DNA from: an uncultured Myxococcales bacterium
Lineage (GTDB): Bacteria > Myxococcota > Myxococcia > Myxococcales > Myxococcaceae
NCBI GenBank assembly: GCA_937980205.1
Contig: CALJKW010000029.1
Coordinates: 62,001 to 126,000, forward strand
Direction of reading: 5' to 3'
Length of the DNA: 64,000 bases
Under the pieces are notes generated by a model. The model did not search any database, was not told where the DNA came from, and was given only the letters and a program-made list of their open reading frames with translations. Shown one piece after another: positions 9,068-19,887 of the stretch; position 1 is the stretch's first letter, and the number at the start of each line of letters is the position of its first letter. Made by a program: the position numbers and the translations under genes.

Positions 9068-9519
9068 TGCTTGCTCTGCTCGTCCTCCTGGCCGGCGCTC
9101 CTGATGCCGGAAAGCTGCCCCCGGCGCCGACGCCGCGGGAGATGGCGCAGCTGTACTTCCTCGCCGGCGATCTCTCGCGCGCGATCGACGCGGGCAGGAA
9201 CTGCCTCAAGATCGAGAAGAAGAAGTGCGAGGCGATGTACCGCGCGCTGGTCGAGTACGAGGCGCTGATCCGGCGCAGCGATCAGCTCACGCCCGCCGAG
9301 GTGAAGTCGTACCTCGAGTGGGACCGGCTCATCTCGCCGAAGGAGCCGGGCAAGCTGACGAAGCCGGTGCTCCAGCGGTACATCGAAGAGCCGATCGCCG
9401 CCGCGCGCATCGCGCTGCAGGCCGGCGACAAGGCGGCGGCGAAGAGGGCGGCCGAGCGCGTGCTGCAGATGGACCCGAAGAACGCCGACGCGAAGGAAGT
9501 GCTGCAGGCGAGTCAGTAG
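9067..9519 (+). CDS. Small secreted TPR-like protein
   Basis: A 150-residue protein with a short hydrophobic N-terminus (MLALLVLLAGAPDAG) that looks like a signal sequence. A helical region follows with two TPR-like units (YFLAGDLSRAIDAGRNCLKI and LQAGDKAAAKRAAERVLQMDP). The ATG overlaps the stop of the sugar transferase as TGATG, so it is the last gene of the polysaccharide operon. The function is not known. Its 3' end overlaps the convergent downstream gene by 7 bases. Confidence 0.8.
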   Translation: MLALLVLLAGAPDAGKLPPAPTPREMAQLYFLAGDLSRAIDAGRNCLKIEKKKCEAMYRALVEYEALIRRSDQLTPAEVKSYLEWDRLISPKEPGKLTKPVLQRYIEEPIAAARIALQAGDKAAAKRAAERVLQMDPKNADAKEVLQASQ

Positions 9520-10781
9520 ATGATCTCGAGGTCGAGCGGCTCTTTGATGCGCCACGGCTGAACGGGCACGTCGCCGAGCACGAGCAGCTCGGGGCCGGCC
9601 GCGACCTGCGCGAAGCGCCGGCCGGGCAGCGTGACCCAGCCGTCGGCGTCGGTCAGCAGCTGGCGGGCGAAGAACGGCGGCAGCGGGGCAGCGACGAGCT
9701 CCGCGCCGGCGACCGGTGTTCGGCTGGCGTCGACGACCTGGACCCGCACGCCCGGCTCGAGGACGAGGTCGAAGTCGTCGCCCGCGGCGCGATCGAGCAC
9801 GTGCGCGAAGGCGTCGCCGCGCCTCGCGCCGATGCTGAGCGTCTGGCCCGGCGCGGTGTCGACCTCGAAGCGGCCGTCGGCGCCGGTGGTCATGCGGTGG
9901 TAGCACAGCGGCGCGGGGCCGCAGCCGTGGGCGCCGAGGCCGCCGACGGCGACGCCGACCGAGGGGTAGGGGTCTGCGTCGACGACGTCGATGGGCGTGT
10001 AGTCGGTGAAGACCTCAGCGCCCTCGACGGGCAAGCCGCGCGTGTCGAGCACCCGGCCGCGGATCTTCTGGCGGTGGCCGAGCGCCAGGTGCACCGAGGA
10101 GCCGCCGGCGGCCTGCTGCTCGTCGCCTCCGGTGCCGGCGGCGTACGCGCGGACGGTGAAGGTGCCGCGGGGCAGGCCCTCGAGGGTGAAGCGACCGGAG
10201 CCGTCGGTGAGCGCGGTGCGCACCCAGTCGCCGTTCTCGGCGCTCACGAGCACGCCCTCGACGGGCTGCTCATCGGCGACGACGGAGCCGGTGATGCGCT
10301 CTCCGCGCTCGAGGGTCATGACGAGGTCGGCGAGCTCTTCGCCCGGCGAGACGACGAAGCCCTCTTCGTAGGCGGGCAGGTAGCCGTCGGAGCGCGCGAC
10401 GATGCGCCACGTGCCCGGCGGGAGCTGAAGCGCGAACTCGCCGGTGGTGGGGTCGGCGTCGGCCTCGAACACCTGGCCATCGTCGGACTCGAAGACGAGC
10501 TGGACGTCGGGCTGGGCGCCGCTGGAGGGCGTCACGCGGCCCGAGAGCCACGCCTCTTCCGAGGCGAGGGGGATGTCGTCGATCGTGAGGAGCGGCTCGG
10601 GGAGCTCGCTGGGGTCGAGGTGCGCGGCCTGCACGAGGTCCGGGGCGTCGGGCGTCGCCGGAGCGGCGGCGGCCACCGCGATGGGCTCGACGGCTGCCGG
10701 CGGCAGGGCCTCGGCCGGCGCCAGCGCGAACGTCATCGCCGCGACGAGGCACACCGCGCTGCCGGCCAGCACGAGCTTCAC
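9513..10781 (-). CDS. Secreted protein with repeated carboxypeptidase-regulatory-like domains
   Basis: A 422-residue protein with a clear signal peptide (MKLVLAGSAVCLVAAMTFALAPAEA). The rest is a series of beta-sandwich modules of the carboxypeptidase regulatory-like type: recurring patterns such as TGEFALQLPPGTWRI, GSGRFTLEGLPRGTFTVRAYA, GRVLDTRGLPVEGAEV and DGRFEVDTAPG. No enzyme domain is visible, so an extracellular structural or binding role is inferred. It overlaps the 3' end of the convergent small TPR gene by 7 bases. Confidence 0.85.
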   Translation of the reverse strand: MKLVLAGSAVCLVAAMTFALAPAEALPPAAVEPIAVAAAAPATPDAPDLVQAAHLDPSELPEPLLTIDDIPLASEEAWLSGRVTPSSGAQPDVQLVFESDDGQVFEADADPTTGEFALQLPPGTWRIVARSDGYLPAYEEGFVVSPGEELADLVMTLERGERITGSVVADEQPVEGVLVSAENGDWVRTALTDGSGRFTLEGLPRGTFTVRAYAAGTGGDEQQAAGGSSVHLALGHRQKIRGRVLDTRGLPVEGAEVFTDYTPIDVVDADPYPSVGVAVGGLGAHGCGPAPLCYHRMTTGADGRFEVDTAPGQTLSIGARRGDAFAHVLDRAAGDDFDLVLEPGVRVQVVDASRTPVAGAELVAAPLPPFFARQLLTDADGWVTLPGRRFAQVAAGPELLVLGDVPVQPWRIKEPLDLEIIY

Positions 10782-10834
10782 GGGCGACTCGACACCGGGC
10801 GGCCGGCGCCGGTTCCGTTAAGCTTTCAGTCGCC

Positions 10835-11788
10835 GTGACACGCACCGCGGACGACTTCCTGGTCGAGATCGGGCGCAAACCCGACGACGACGCCTTGAAG
10901 GCGGTGTTCGCGGATTGGCTGCTCGAGCGGGGAGATCCGCGCGGTGAGCTGATGGCGCTGCAGCTGAAGAGCCACCGCACCGACGAAGATCTCTCGCGCG
11001 AGGCGCTGCTGCTGAAGGCCAACGTGCGCAGCTGGCTGCCGGACGAGGTGCTCATCAACCTCGTGCCGTCGTCGATCGTCTTCGAGAAGGGCGTCTTCGC
11101 GGCAGCGCGGGTGTCGGTGCGCTCGCAGTCGGCGCTCACTGCGTCGCTGTCTCACCCGGCCTGGGGAACGGTGCGGCGGCTGTCGGGGGCCCCGCTCGAG
11201 CTCATCGAGCGCTGCCCGGTGATCGAAGAGCTCACCGAGCTCGACGAGGCGACGATCACGGGCCTCGCACAGCGGGGCCGCGGCATCGGCCGGCTGTCGA
11301 CGATCGGCGTGGTGGTTCGCTCGCCGGGCGAGCTGGCGCGGGCGTTCGAGTCCCCGAGCGTCGAGTCCGTTCGCGAGCTGCGGCTGGGCTTCCCCGACGT
11401 CGACGAGACACGGCAGCAGCCGCTCGGGCTCTCCGACCTCGGGTGGCTGTTCCGTACCGCGCTCTGCGGTCGACTGCAGCGGCTCGTGCTGCAAACCGGC
11501 TGGCTGGACCTGGCGACGTTGCTGAACGGCCTCGAGCTGCTCGAGACGCGGGTTCCGGAGCTGCAGCTCACGCCGATGACCTTCGAACCGACCAGCTGGT
11601 GGGTGCGCTTCAGCCACCAGCGGCGGCGCGTCATCGTCCACCCCGGCAGCGAGCTCAACGCGTCGTTCAGCGAGGGGCCGGTGCGCGAGCTGCTCGCGAC
11701 CGCGCCGAACGACTGGTTCGAGGGGGCCTCGCTGCCCGAGGGTTGGGCGAGCGTTCGCAGGCTGCCGTGCTTTCGGAGGGTGCGATGA
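10835..11788 (+). CDS. TIGR02996 repeat-companion domain protein
   Basis: A 317-residue protein that begins with the repeat-companion pattern found in Myxococcota and Planctomycetota: FLVEIGRKPDDDALKAVFADWLLERGDPRGELMALQ, split here as residues 7-42 and recognised by ADWLLERGDPRGE. The remainder has leucine-rich-like stretches (SVRELRLGF, LQRLVLQTGWLDLATLLNGLELLE) that may be degenerate LRR units. No signal peptide is present. The start is a GTG at 10835. Function unknown. It lies 85 bases upstream of the Cys-rich sigma factor on the same strand; whether they are co-transcribed cannot be seen. Confidence 0.82.
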   Translation: MTRTADDFLVEIGRKPDDDALKAVFADWLLERGDPRGELMALQLKSHRTDEDLSREALLLKANVRSWLPDEVLINLVPSSIVFEKGVFAAARVSVRSQSALTASLSHPAWGTVRRLSGAPLELIERCPVIEELTELDEATITGLAQRGRGIGRLSTIGVVVRSPGELARAFESPSVESVRELRLGFPDVDETRQQPLGLSDLGWLFRTALCGRLQRLVLQTGWLDLATLLNGLELLETRVPELQLTPMTFEPTSWWVRFSHQRRRVIVHPGSELNASFSEGPVRELLATAPNDWFEGASLPEGWASVRRLPCFRRVR

Positions 11789-11873
11789 CGGGCTACCCCG
11801 AAGAGCCGAGCTCGGCGAGCCGTCGTACGATTTTCTGCGTCCATTGGCCGGCAGCGGCGTCTCCACGAAATCG

Positions 11874-12650
11874 ATGCAAGCCCTAGACTTCGCTACCCCT
11901 TTGCGTGCCTTCGTGGCCCGGCGGGCGCCGGCCGGCGTGGAGCCGGACGACCTCGTGCAGGACATCTTCCTGCGCATCCACGAGCGGCTGCCCGAGCTGC
12001 GTGACAGCGAGCGGCTCGATGCGTGGATCTTCCAGATCGCGCGCAACGTGCTCGCCGACTCGTTCCGTTCGCGGCGGCGCCGCGAGGCGCTCACCGAGCG
12101 CGCGGCCTTCGAGCTCTCCGAGTCGCCGGTGAACGACGACGATGCCGGCGGTGCCTCCGAGCTGACTCCGTGCATCGCTCCGATGATCGAGAGGCTCCCC
12201 GAGGCCTATCGGGACGCGCTGGCGCAGACCGAGCTCCAGGGCGTCACGCAGGTCGAGGCCGCGCGGCGGGCCGGGCTGTCGATCTCGGGCATGAAGTCGC
12301 GCGTGCAGCGCGGCCGCGATCAGCTCAAGCAGATGCTGCTCGCGTGCTGCGAGATCGAGCTCGACGCGCGCGGGCGCGTGATGGGTTGTTGTCAGAGCGT
12401 GCGTCCATTCGCGGGCGCGAGCGACTCCATGAGCATGACAACCCAACTCGAAGCCAGACAAGAGTCGCTGCAGAACACCACCCAACCCGCCGCGAGCGGC
12501 TGCTGCGGCGGTCCAGCGCCCGAGGGCGCCTCGGCGTGCTGCGCGCTGGACGCCGAGGTGAAGTCGACCGGTGGCACGGGCTGCGGCTGCAACGCGGCGA
12601 CGGGGCCTGCCGCGTCGAAGGTGGAGAGCCCGAAGAAGGGCTGCTGCTGA
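11874..12650 (+). CDS. SigZ-like ECF sigma factor with long Cys-Cys-rich C-terminal tail
   Basis: An ECF-type sigma factor of 258 residues. Region 2 is at about 8-75 (DDLVQDIFLRIHERLP, WIFQIARNVLADSFRSRRRR). Region 4 is at about 105-155 (LPEAYRDALAQTELQGVTQVEAA, GMKSRVQRGRDQLKQML). An unusual tail of about 100 residues then carries vicinal Cys pairs near 158-159 (LLACCEIELD), 172-173 (MGCCQ), 210-211 (SGCCGG) and 222-223 (SACCAL), a GCGC motif and a terminal GCC. The CCxxELD..G segment is typical of the SigZ group. The extension recalls the metal-binding tail of CorE-type ECF factors, which sense metal without an anti-sigma; no anti-sigma gene is seen here. The ATG at 11874 is preferred over the upstream TTG at 11844. 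TGATG links it to the flavoprotein gene. Confidence 0.9.
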   Translation: MQALDFATPLRAFVARRAPAGVEPDDLVQDIFLRIHERLPELRDSERLDAWIFQIARNVLADSFRSRRRREALTERAAFELSESPVNDDDAGGASELTPCIAPMIERLPEAYRDALAQTELQGVTQVEAARRAGLSISGMKSRVQRGRDQLKQMLLACCEIELDARGRVMGCCQSVRPFAGASDSMSMTTQLEARQESLQNTTQPAASGCCGGPAPEGASACCALDAEVKSTGGTGCGCNAATGPAASKVESPKKGCC

Positions 12651-13993
12651 TGTCGGCCCACCAGGAGCTCCCCGTCGCCGTCATCGGCGCGGGACCCGTC
12701 GGTCTGTCGGCCGCGGTGCAGCTGCTCGAGCGCGGCCTCGACGTGGTCGTGCTGGAGGCCGGGGCCCAGGTCGGCGCCAGCGTCCGTGACTGGGGCCACG
12801 TGCGGCTGTTCTCGCCGTGGCGGTACGACGTCGACAAGACGGCGGTGCGTCTGCTCGAGCGCGAAGGCTGGTCGTCGCCACCGCCCGACGAGCTCCCGAC
12901 GGGCGAGGAGCTCTACCGGCAGTACCTGCGCCCGCTCGCGAGCCTGAAGGGCCTTCGCGACCGCATTCGCACCGGCCGCCGGGTGCAGAGCATCACCCGG
13001 CTGCACGTCGACAAGACGCAGACGGCGGGCCGGCAGAACGTGCCGTTCGTGGTGCGCGCGTCGACCCTGGGCGGCGCCACGGAAGAGCTGGTGGCCCGCG
13101 CCGTCATCGACGCCTCGGGCACGTGGTGGCGGCCCAACCCGCTCGGCGCCGCCGGCGTGCCGGCGCTCGGCGAAGAGTCGCCGGCCGTCGCGGCGCGCAT
13201 TCACTACGGCATCCCCGACGTCCTGGGCGCGCACCGGGAGCGCTACGCCGGCAAGACGACGCTCGTCGTCGGTGCGGGGCACTCTGCGGCGAACAGCATC
13301 CTCGCGCTCGCAGAGCTTTCGCGGTCGAGCCCGGGGACGGCGATTCACTGGGCGACGCGCAGCGCGAACCTGACGCGGGTGTTCGGCGGCGGCGACGCCG
13401 ACGGGCTGCCGGCCCGCGGCAAGCTCGGCCTGGAGCTGCGCGCGCTCGCGAACGCCGGAGCGCTGACCATGATCCAGCGCTTGCAGATCGGCGCGGTCCG
13501 CGAGGTCACGGGGAAGCTGGAGGTCTCGGGGCTGCGCGCGGGTGAGCCCTTCACGCTGGCAGGCCTCGACGGCATCGTGGTCGCGACGGGCCAGCGGCCG
13601 GACCTCGCGCCGACCCGCGAGCTGCGGCTGTCGCTGGACCCGGCGCTCGAGTGCGTGGCCGCGCTCGGGCCGCTGATCGACCCGAACGAGCACAGCTGCG
13701 GCACCGTGCGCCCACACGGCGCCCGTGAGCTTGCGCACCCGGAGCCCGGGTTCTACGTCATCGGCAGCAAGAGCTACGGCCGGGCGCCCACCTTCCTCCT
13801 GGCGACCGGCTACGAACAAGCGCGGTCGGTCGCCGCGATGCTCGCGGGCGACGTCGAGGCGGCTGCGCGCGTGGAGCTCGACCTGCCCGAGACGGGCGTG
13901 TGCACCAGCCGCGGCGTCACCGGCGACAGCGCAGGCGCGTGCTGCGGGCCCGCCTCGGAGCCCTCGGCGAAGCGCCAGTCGGCGTGCTGCTGA
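12650..13993 (+). CDS. FAD/NAD(P)-dependent oxidoreductase with C-terminal Cys-Cys pairs
   Basis: A 447-residue flavoprotein of the two-dinucleotide-binding-domain class. The FAD-binding Rossmann motif is AVIGAGPVGLSAAVQLLERG near residues 9-28. A second, NAD(P)-type motif LVVGAGHSAANSILALAEL lies near 205. FAD-contact sequences IVVATGQRPDL and FYVIGSKSYG are also seen. The last 30 residues carry GVCTS, GACCG and a terminal ACC, so vicinal thiols are present as in the preceding sigma factor. Similar flavoproteins occur in arsenic resistance clusters, so a role in oxidising or reducing a thiophilic metalloid compound is possible but inferred. It overlaps the MFS gene by 10 bases. Confidence 0.9.
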   Translation: MSAHQELPVAVIGAGPVGLSAAVQLLERGLDVVVLEAGAQVGASVRDWGHVRLFSPWRYDVDKTAVRLLEREGWSSPPPDELPTGEELYRQYLRPLASLKGLRDRIRTGRRVQSITRLHVDKTQTAGRQNVPFVVRASTLGGATEELVARAVIDASGTWWRPNPLGAAGVPALGEESPAVAARIHYGIPDVLGAHRERYAGKTTLVVGAGHSAANSILALAELSRSSPGTAIHWATRSANLTRVFGGGDADGLPARGKLGLELRALANAGALTMIQRLQIGAVREVTGKLEVSGLRAGEPFTLAGLDGIVVATGQRPDLAPTRELRLSLDPALECVAALGPLIDPNEHSCGTVRPHGARELAHPEPGFYVIGSKSYGRAPTFLLATGYEQARSVAAMLAGDVEAAARVELDLPETGVCTSRGVTGDSAGACCGPASEPSAKRQSACC

Positions 13994-15156
13994 GGGGCGC
14001 GGCCCCCGTCCTCGCGCTGTCGGTCGATCAGCTCGTCGCCTGGGGGGTGCTGTATTACGCGTACACCGTGCTCTCGCGGCCGATCGCCGCGGACCTCGGC
14101 GTGGCGCCGCTCTACGTCGCCGGCGCGTTCTCGGTCTGCCTGCTCACCGCCGGCTGGGCGGGCCAGCGGGTCGGAGCGGCCCTCGACGAGCGCGGCACGC
14201 GCGGCACGCTCAGGCTGGGGGCGCTGCTCGCGCCGCCGGCGTTCGCGGGCCTCGCGCTCGTCCGCGGCGAGGTCTCGCTGGTGGTCGCGTTCGTGCTGCT
14301 CGGCGCCGTGCAGTCGCTGTCGCTGTACGAGCCCGCGTTCCGCACGCTCGTCGACTGGTACCCGAGACCGCGCGCCCGCGCGCGCGCGATGCTGGCGCTC
14401 ACGTGCGTGGCAGGGCTCGCGAGCACGCTCTTTCTGCCGCTGACCGGGGCATTGGTCGGACAGCACGGCTGGCGATTGACGGTGGTGCTCCTCGCGGTGG
14501 GGCTCGCGCTGGTGCTGCTGCCCGTTCGGTACGGTCTTCCGCTCTCGGAGCGTCGCCGCGCGCCGCCGTCGCCGTCGCCTCGCGCGCCCTCGTCACGGTC
14601 CTCGCGGCTGCTCGAGGCCGGAGTCTCGATTCAGTCGTTCGCGGCGACGGGCGTGTCCGTCTACCTCTTGTGGCACCTCGTCGAGCGTGGCACGCCGCCG
14701 GCGACGGCGGCGGGCATCGCAGGCCTGGCGGGCGCCGCGCAGGTGCCGGGGCGGGTCGCCGCGGTGCCCCTTCGCCGGGCGATCGGTGGCGCGGTGTTCT
14801 TGCCGTTGCTGCTCGTCGTGCAGGCGAGCTCGCTCGCCGGTGTGGTGCTCGGGCCTTCAGGCGTCGCCACTGCCAGCGCGCTCGTCTTCGGCGGGGCGAG
14901 CGGGATGATGACGCTCGAGCGAGTGACCGTGCTCGTCGAGTGGTACGGCCGCAGAAGCTTCGGTGCGCGTCAGGGGCAGCTCTCATTCGCGACGAGCATC
15001 GCGCGCGCGGTGGCGCCTCTCGTCGTCGAGCTGGGCCACCACGTCGCGAGCTACCGGCTCGTCTTCAGCGCGCTCGCGGTCGCGCTGGCGGTGGGCGCCT
15101 GGCTCTGCTCGGCCGCTGCGCGGGCGCGCGCCGCGGAAGGGGGCAGCGCGAGCTGA
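13984..15156 (+). CDS. MFS transporter
   Basis: An integral membrane protein of about 390 residues with around 12 hydrophobic segments, of the major facilitator type. The N-terminal half shows DQLVAWGVLYYAYTVLSRPI, SVCLLTAGWAGQRVGAALDERGTRG (the loop 2-3 signature region) and LYEPAFRTLVDWYPRPRARARAM. A charged, Pro/Ser-rich central loop separates the halves. The GTG at 13984 is chosen because the first TM follows directly; it overlaps the flavoprotein stop by 10 bases. The substrate is not visible. From its place in the Cys-tailed sigma/flavoprotein operon, export of the compound sensed or processed by those proteins is a reasonable inference. Confidence 0.85.
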   Translation: MLLRGAAPVLALSVDQLVAWGVLYYAYTVLSRPIAADLGVAPLYVAGAFSVCLLTAGWAGQRVGAALDERGTRGTLRLGALLAPPAFAGLALVRGEVSLVVAFVLLGAVQSLSLYEPAFRTLVDWYPRPRARARAMLALTCVAGLASTLFLPLTGALVGQHGWRLTVVLLAVGLALVLLPVRYGLPLSERRRAPPSPSPRAPSSRSSRLLEAGVSIQSFAATGVSVYLLWHLVERGTPPATAAGIAGLAGAAQVPGRVAAVPLRRAIGGAVFLPLLLVVQASSLAGVVLGPSGVATASALVFGGASGMMTLERVTVLVEWYGRRSFGARQGQLSFATSIARAVAPLVVELGHHVASYRLVFSALAVALAVGAWLCSAAARARAAEGGSAS

Positions 15157-15161
15157 GAAAA

Positions 15162-15197
15162 GAAACGGCCCCGGCCATTGCTGGACGGAGCCGTTTC
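15162..15197. terminator. Hairpin terminator between convergent MFS and nrdJ genes
   Basis: Arms GAAACGGC (15162-15169) and GCCGTTTC (15190-15197) lie 6 bases after the MFS stop. Read on the minus strand the hairpin is followed by TTTC/TTTT, as expected for intrinsic termination of nrdJ transcripts. Confidence 0.55.
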
Positions 15198-15310
15198 CCC
15201 CTCCCTCAGGCCTTTACTCGGGTGGAGCGACAGGGATCGCTCTAGGTGCATTCCCCGTCTGGGCCTGTCACAGCGCCCCTCCGACCCAAAAGCCGCACTT
15301 CAATTCGGCC

Positions 15311-15365
15311 GCGGACCCTCCCGGGCTGACGCCCGCCAGGCGCCTGACGGCGCTTCGGGGTCCGC
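15311..15365 (-). terminator. Possible hairpin just downstream of nrdJ
   Basis: Inverted 8-mers GCGGACCC (15311-15318) and GGGTCCGC (15358-15365) flank a long GC-rich loop, 18 bases past the nrdJ stop. No T-tract follows, so a terminator or RNA-stabilising role is only possible. Confidence 0.35.
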
Positions 15366-15382
15366 GTCGGAAGTCAGAAGCT

Positions 15383-18202
<2,820 letters not shown>

Positions 18203-18779
18203 CTTTTCTCTCCAGAGCGGTTCCTCGACGGGAACCAGTGTTTACTAACGGTGTGGGTACAGCTCGTTGCGAGACGAAACGGGTGCTGCCCCTCCTGATA
18301 GATGCTCGGGAGGGCGACAAAGTGCGAAACTGTGTGTTTTGTGATCCCCTTACCGCTTGGTTCAGGGCGCTACGCGGTTACCCCTCCGAAACAGTGACGG
18401 GCTTGTACCGAAAGCAACATCGCGGTGTCAACCCTAAAGCCCCCAGATGTAGTGTCAAATTTTCGACCGATACCCAACATTTAGCGTGTCTCGGTGGGGT
18501 GCGGGCTGCTCGGATATTGATTCCAGGCCGAAAAATCGGCCTCAGCGCGTTTACAGGGTACATGTAGGGCAATATCCGTTCAAAACATGATGCACCATAT
18601 CGTCGTGACGATACATGACCCTGCAGTTTCGGCTGGAGTGCAATTGACTGAGAGTGCGAGTCGAGAACTGATCAATTTCCCCAGGGAGCAGGCCGCAACG
18701 TCCCTCTAAATCGGCTCGCGGATCCGTTTTGCACTCTCCCGCACCGACGGTAAGAGGACGCCAGAGGAGTTGAGAAAAA
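18203..18779. promoter_or_regulatory. 577-base AT-richer divergent intergenic region between nrdJ and a ferredoxin gene
   Basis: This is the longest non-coding stretch in the window and is visibly less GC-rich than its flanks. Two clear hairpins are seen: GGTTCC/GGAACC (18221-18238), inside the presumed nrdJ leader about 20 bases from the ATG, and a perfect AGGCCGA-AAAA-TCGGCCT (18525-18542). A TTGACT lies at 18644-18649 facing the ferredoxin gene without a good -10. I could not recognise a cobalamin riboswitch B12 box or convincing NrdR boxes. A 109-codon plus-strand frame here (18238-18567) has no protein-like features. Confidence 0.5.
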
Positions 18780-19106
18780 ATGCCGCCTCCGTACGCGCGA
18801 CACGTGTTCGTCTGCATCAACCGAAGGCCCGATGATTCTCCGAAGGGGAGCTGCGCGGCGAAGGGCGCCGAGGAGCTGCCGCCGCTGTTCAAGCGCGCCG
18901 CGGACGCGAAGGGCGTGAAGGACGTGCGCATCAACAAGGCGCAGTGCCTGGATGCGTGCGAGCGCGGGTGCGCGGTCGTCGTCTACCCGGAGGGCGTCTG
19001 GTACGGGAAGGTCACCGCTTCGGACGTCGACGAGATCGTCGAGAGCCACTTGAAGAACGGGCAGCCCGTCGAGCGGTTGAAGATGGAGCCTTACCCGAAG
19101 AAGTGA
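18780..19106 (+). CDS. Thioredoxin-like [2Fe-2S] ferredoxin
   Basis: A 108-residue protein of the thioredoxin-like [2Fe-2S] ferredoxin family. Conserved features: HVFVCINRRPDDSPKGSC (two cluster cysteines, near 13 and 24), INKAQCLDACERGC (further cysteines near 57-65) and VVVYPEGVWYGKVTASDV. It is an electron carrier; the partner is not shown by the context. An upstream GAGGAG at about 18765-18770 supports the ATG at 18780. It is convergent with pcm, with 21 bases between them. Confidence 0.93.
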   Translation: MPPPYARHVFVCINRRPDDSPKGSCAAKGAEELPPLFKRAADAKGVKDVRINKAQCLDACERGCAVVVYPEGVWYGKVTASDVDEIVESHLKNGQPVERLKMEPYPKK

Positions 19107-19127
19107 GTCTGCCCTTGCCCAGCCAAC

Positions 19128-19781
19128 TCAAGCCGCCTGGGCGTAGGTCACGCCAGGCACTAACGGCACGAAGTACACCGTCTCCAGCGTCTGCTGCTCG
19201 AACTCGGCTCGGTCCTTCCGCACGATGCGCAGCAGCTTCTGGTGGGACTTCGGCCCGACGGGGATGATGAGCCGGCCGCCGAGCGAGAGCTGGTCGAGCA
19301 GCCCGTAGGGCAGCTTCGCCGGCGCGGCGGGCACCAGGATGACGTCGAAGGGCGCGATGGCCGGCCAGCCGAACACGCCATCTCCGTGGCGGACGAAGGC
19401 GTTCTGGTACTCGAGGCGGATGAGGCGCTCTTCGGCGAGCCGGGCGAGCGTCTCGTGGCGCTCGATGGTGAACACGTCCTGCGCCAGCAGCGAGCAGCAG
19501 GCCGTCATGTAGCCGGAGCCGGTGCCGATCTCGAGCACGCGGTCGCCGGGGTGAATCATCGCCGCCTCGAGCATGCGCGCGACCACGTACGGCTGGGTCA
19601 CCCACTGGTCCTCGCCCATCGGCACCGACTCGTCGGCGTACGCCTTGTCGACGTAGTCGGGCTCGACGAAGTGCTCACGGGGCACCAGGCGCATCGCGGT
19701 GAGCACGCGCGCGTCCGCAACACCACGCTTCTCGAGCTGCTGGTGGACCATCAGCTCCCGCTGGAGAACAAATGGCTGCAT
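19128..19781 (-). CDS. pcm: Protein-L-isoaspartate O-methyltransferase
   Basis: Pcm methylates isoaspartyl residues in damaged proteins so they can be repaired. The 217 residues match the family. Seen: N-terminal REHFVEPDYVDKAYADESVPMG, the SAM-binding VLEIGTGSGYMTA, FDVILVPAAPAKLPYGLLDQL and GGRLIIPVG. The usual GQTISQPY segment reads GEDQWVTQPY here, a modest divergence near the substrate pocket. It is divergent from an esterase lipoprotein gene. Confidence 0.9.
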   Translation of the reverse strand: MQPFVLQRELMVHQQLEKRGVADARVLTAMRLVPREHFVEPDYVDKAYADESVPMGEDQWVTQPYVVARMLEAAMIHPGDRVLEIGTGSGYMTACCSLLAQDVFTIERHETLARLAEERLIRLEYQNAFVRHGDGVFGWPAIAPFDVILVPAAPAKLPYGLLDQLSLGGRLIIPVGPKSHQKLLRIVRKDRAEFEQQTLETVYFVPLVPGVTYAQAA

Positions 19782-19887
19782 GCACCGCCTTCGTAATGGC
19801 CGGCCTTTTCTTTTTCTGTGCTCGCAGTGACGTAACCGTTCGGAATCTTTCGCTCACGTGCCTCGGCGCCGTTAAGGTCCGGCCCTG

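Noticed and set aside
18203..18420. Cobalamin riboswitch or NrdR boxes upstream of nrdJ
   Set aside because: I could not find a B12-box-like core on the minus strand, and no pair of 16-base NrdR-like palindromes stood out.
18238..18567. Plus-strand 109-codon gene in the nrdJ leader
   Set aside because: Composition is not protein-like, no motif or signal peptide, no good ribosome site, and it lies in a likely regulatory region.
18644..18672. Sigma-70-type promoter (TTGACT) facing the ferredoxin gene
   Set aside because: The -35 is good but no convincing -10 lies at 16-18 bases; too weak to list as a promoter.
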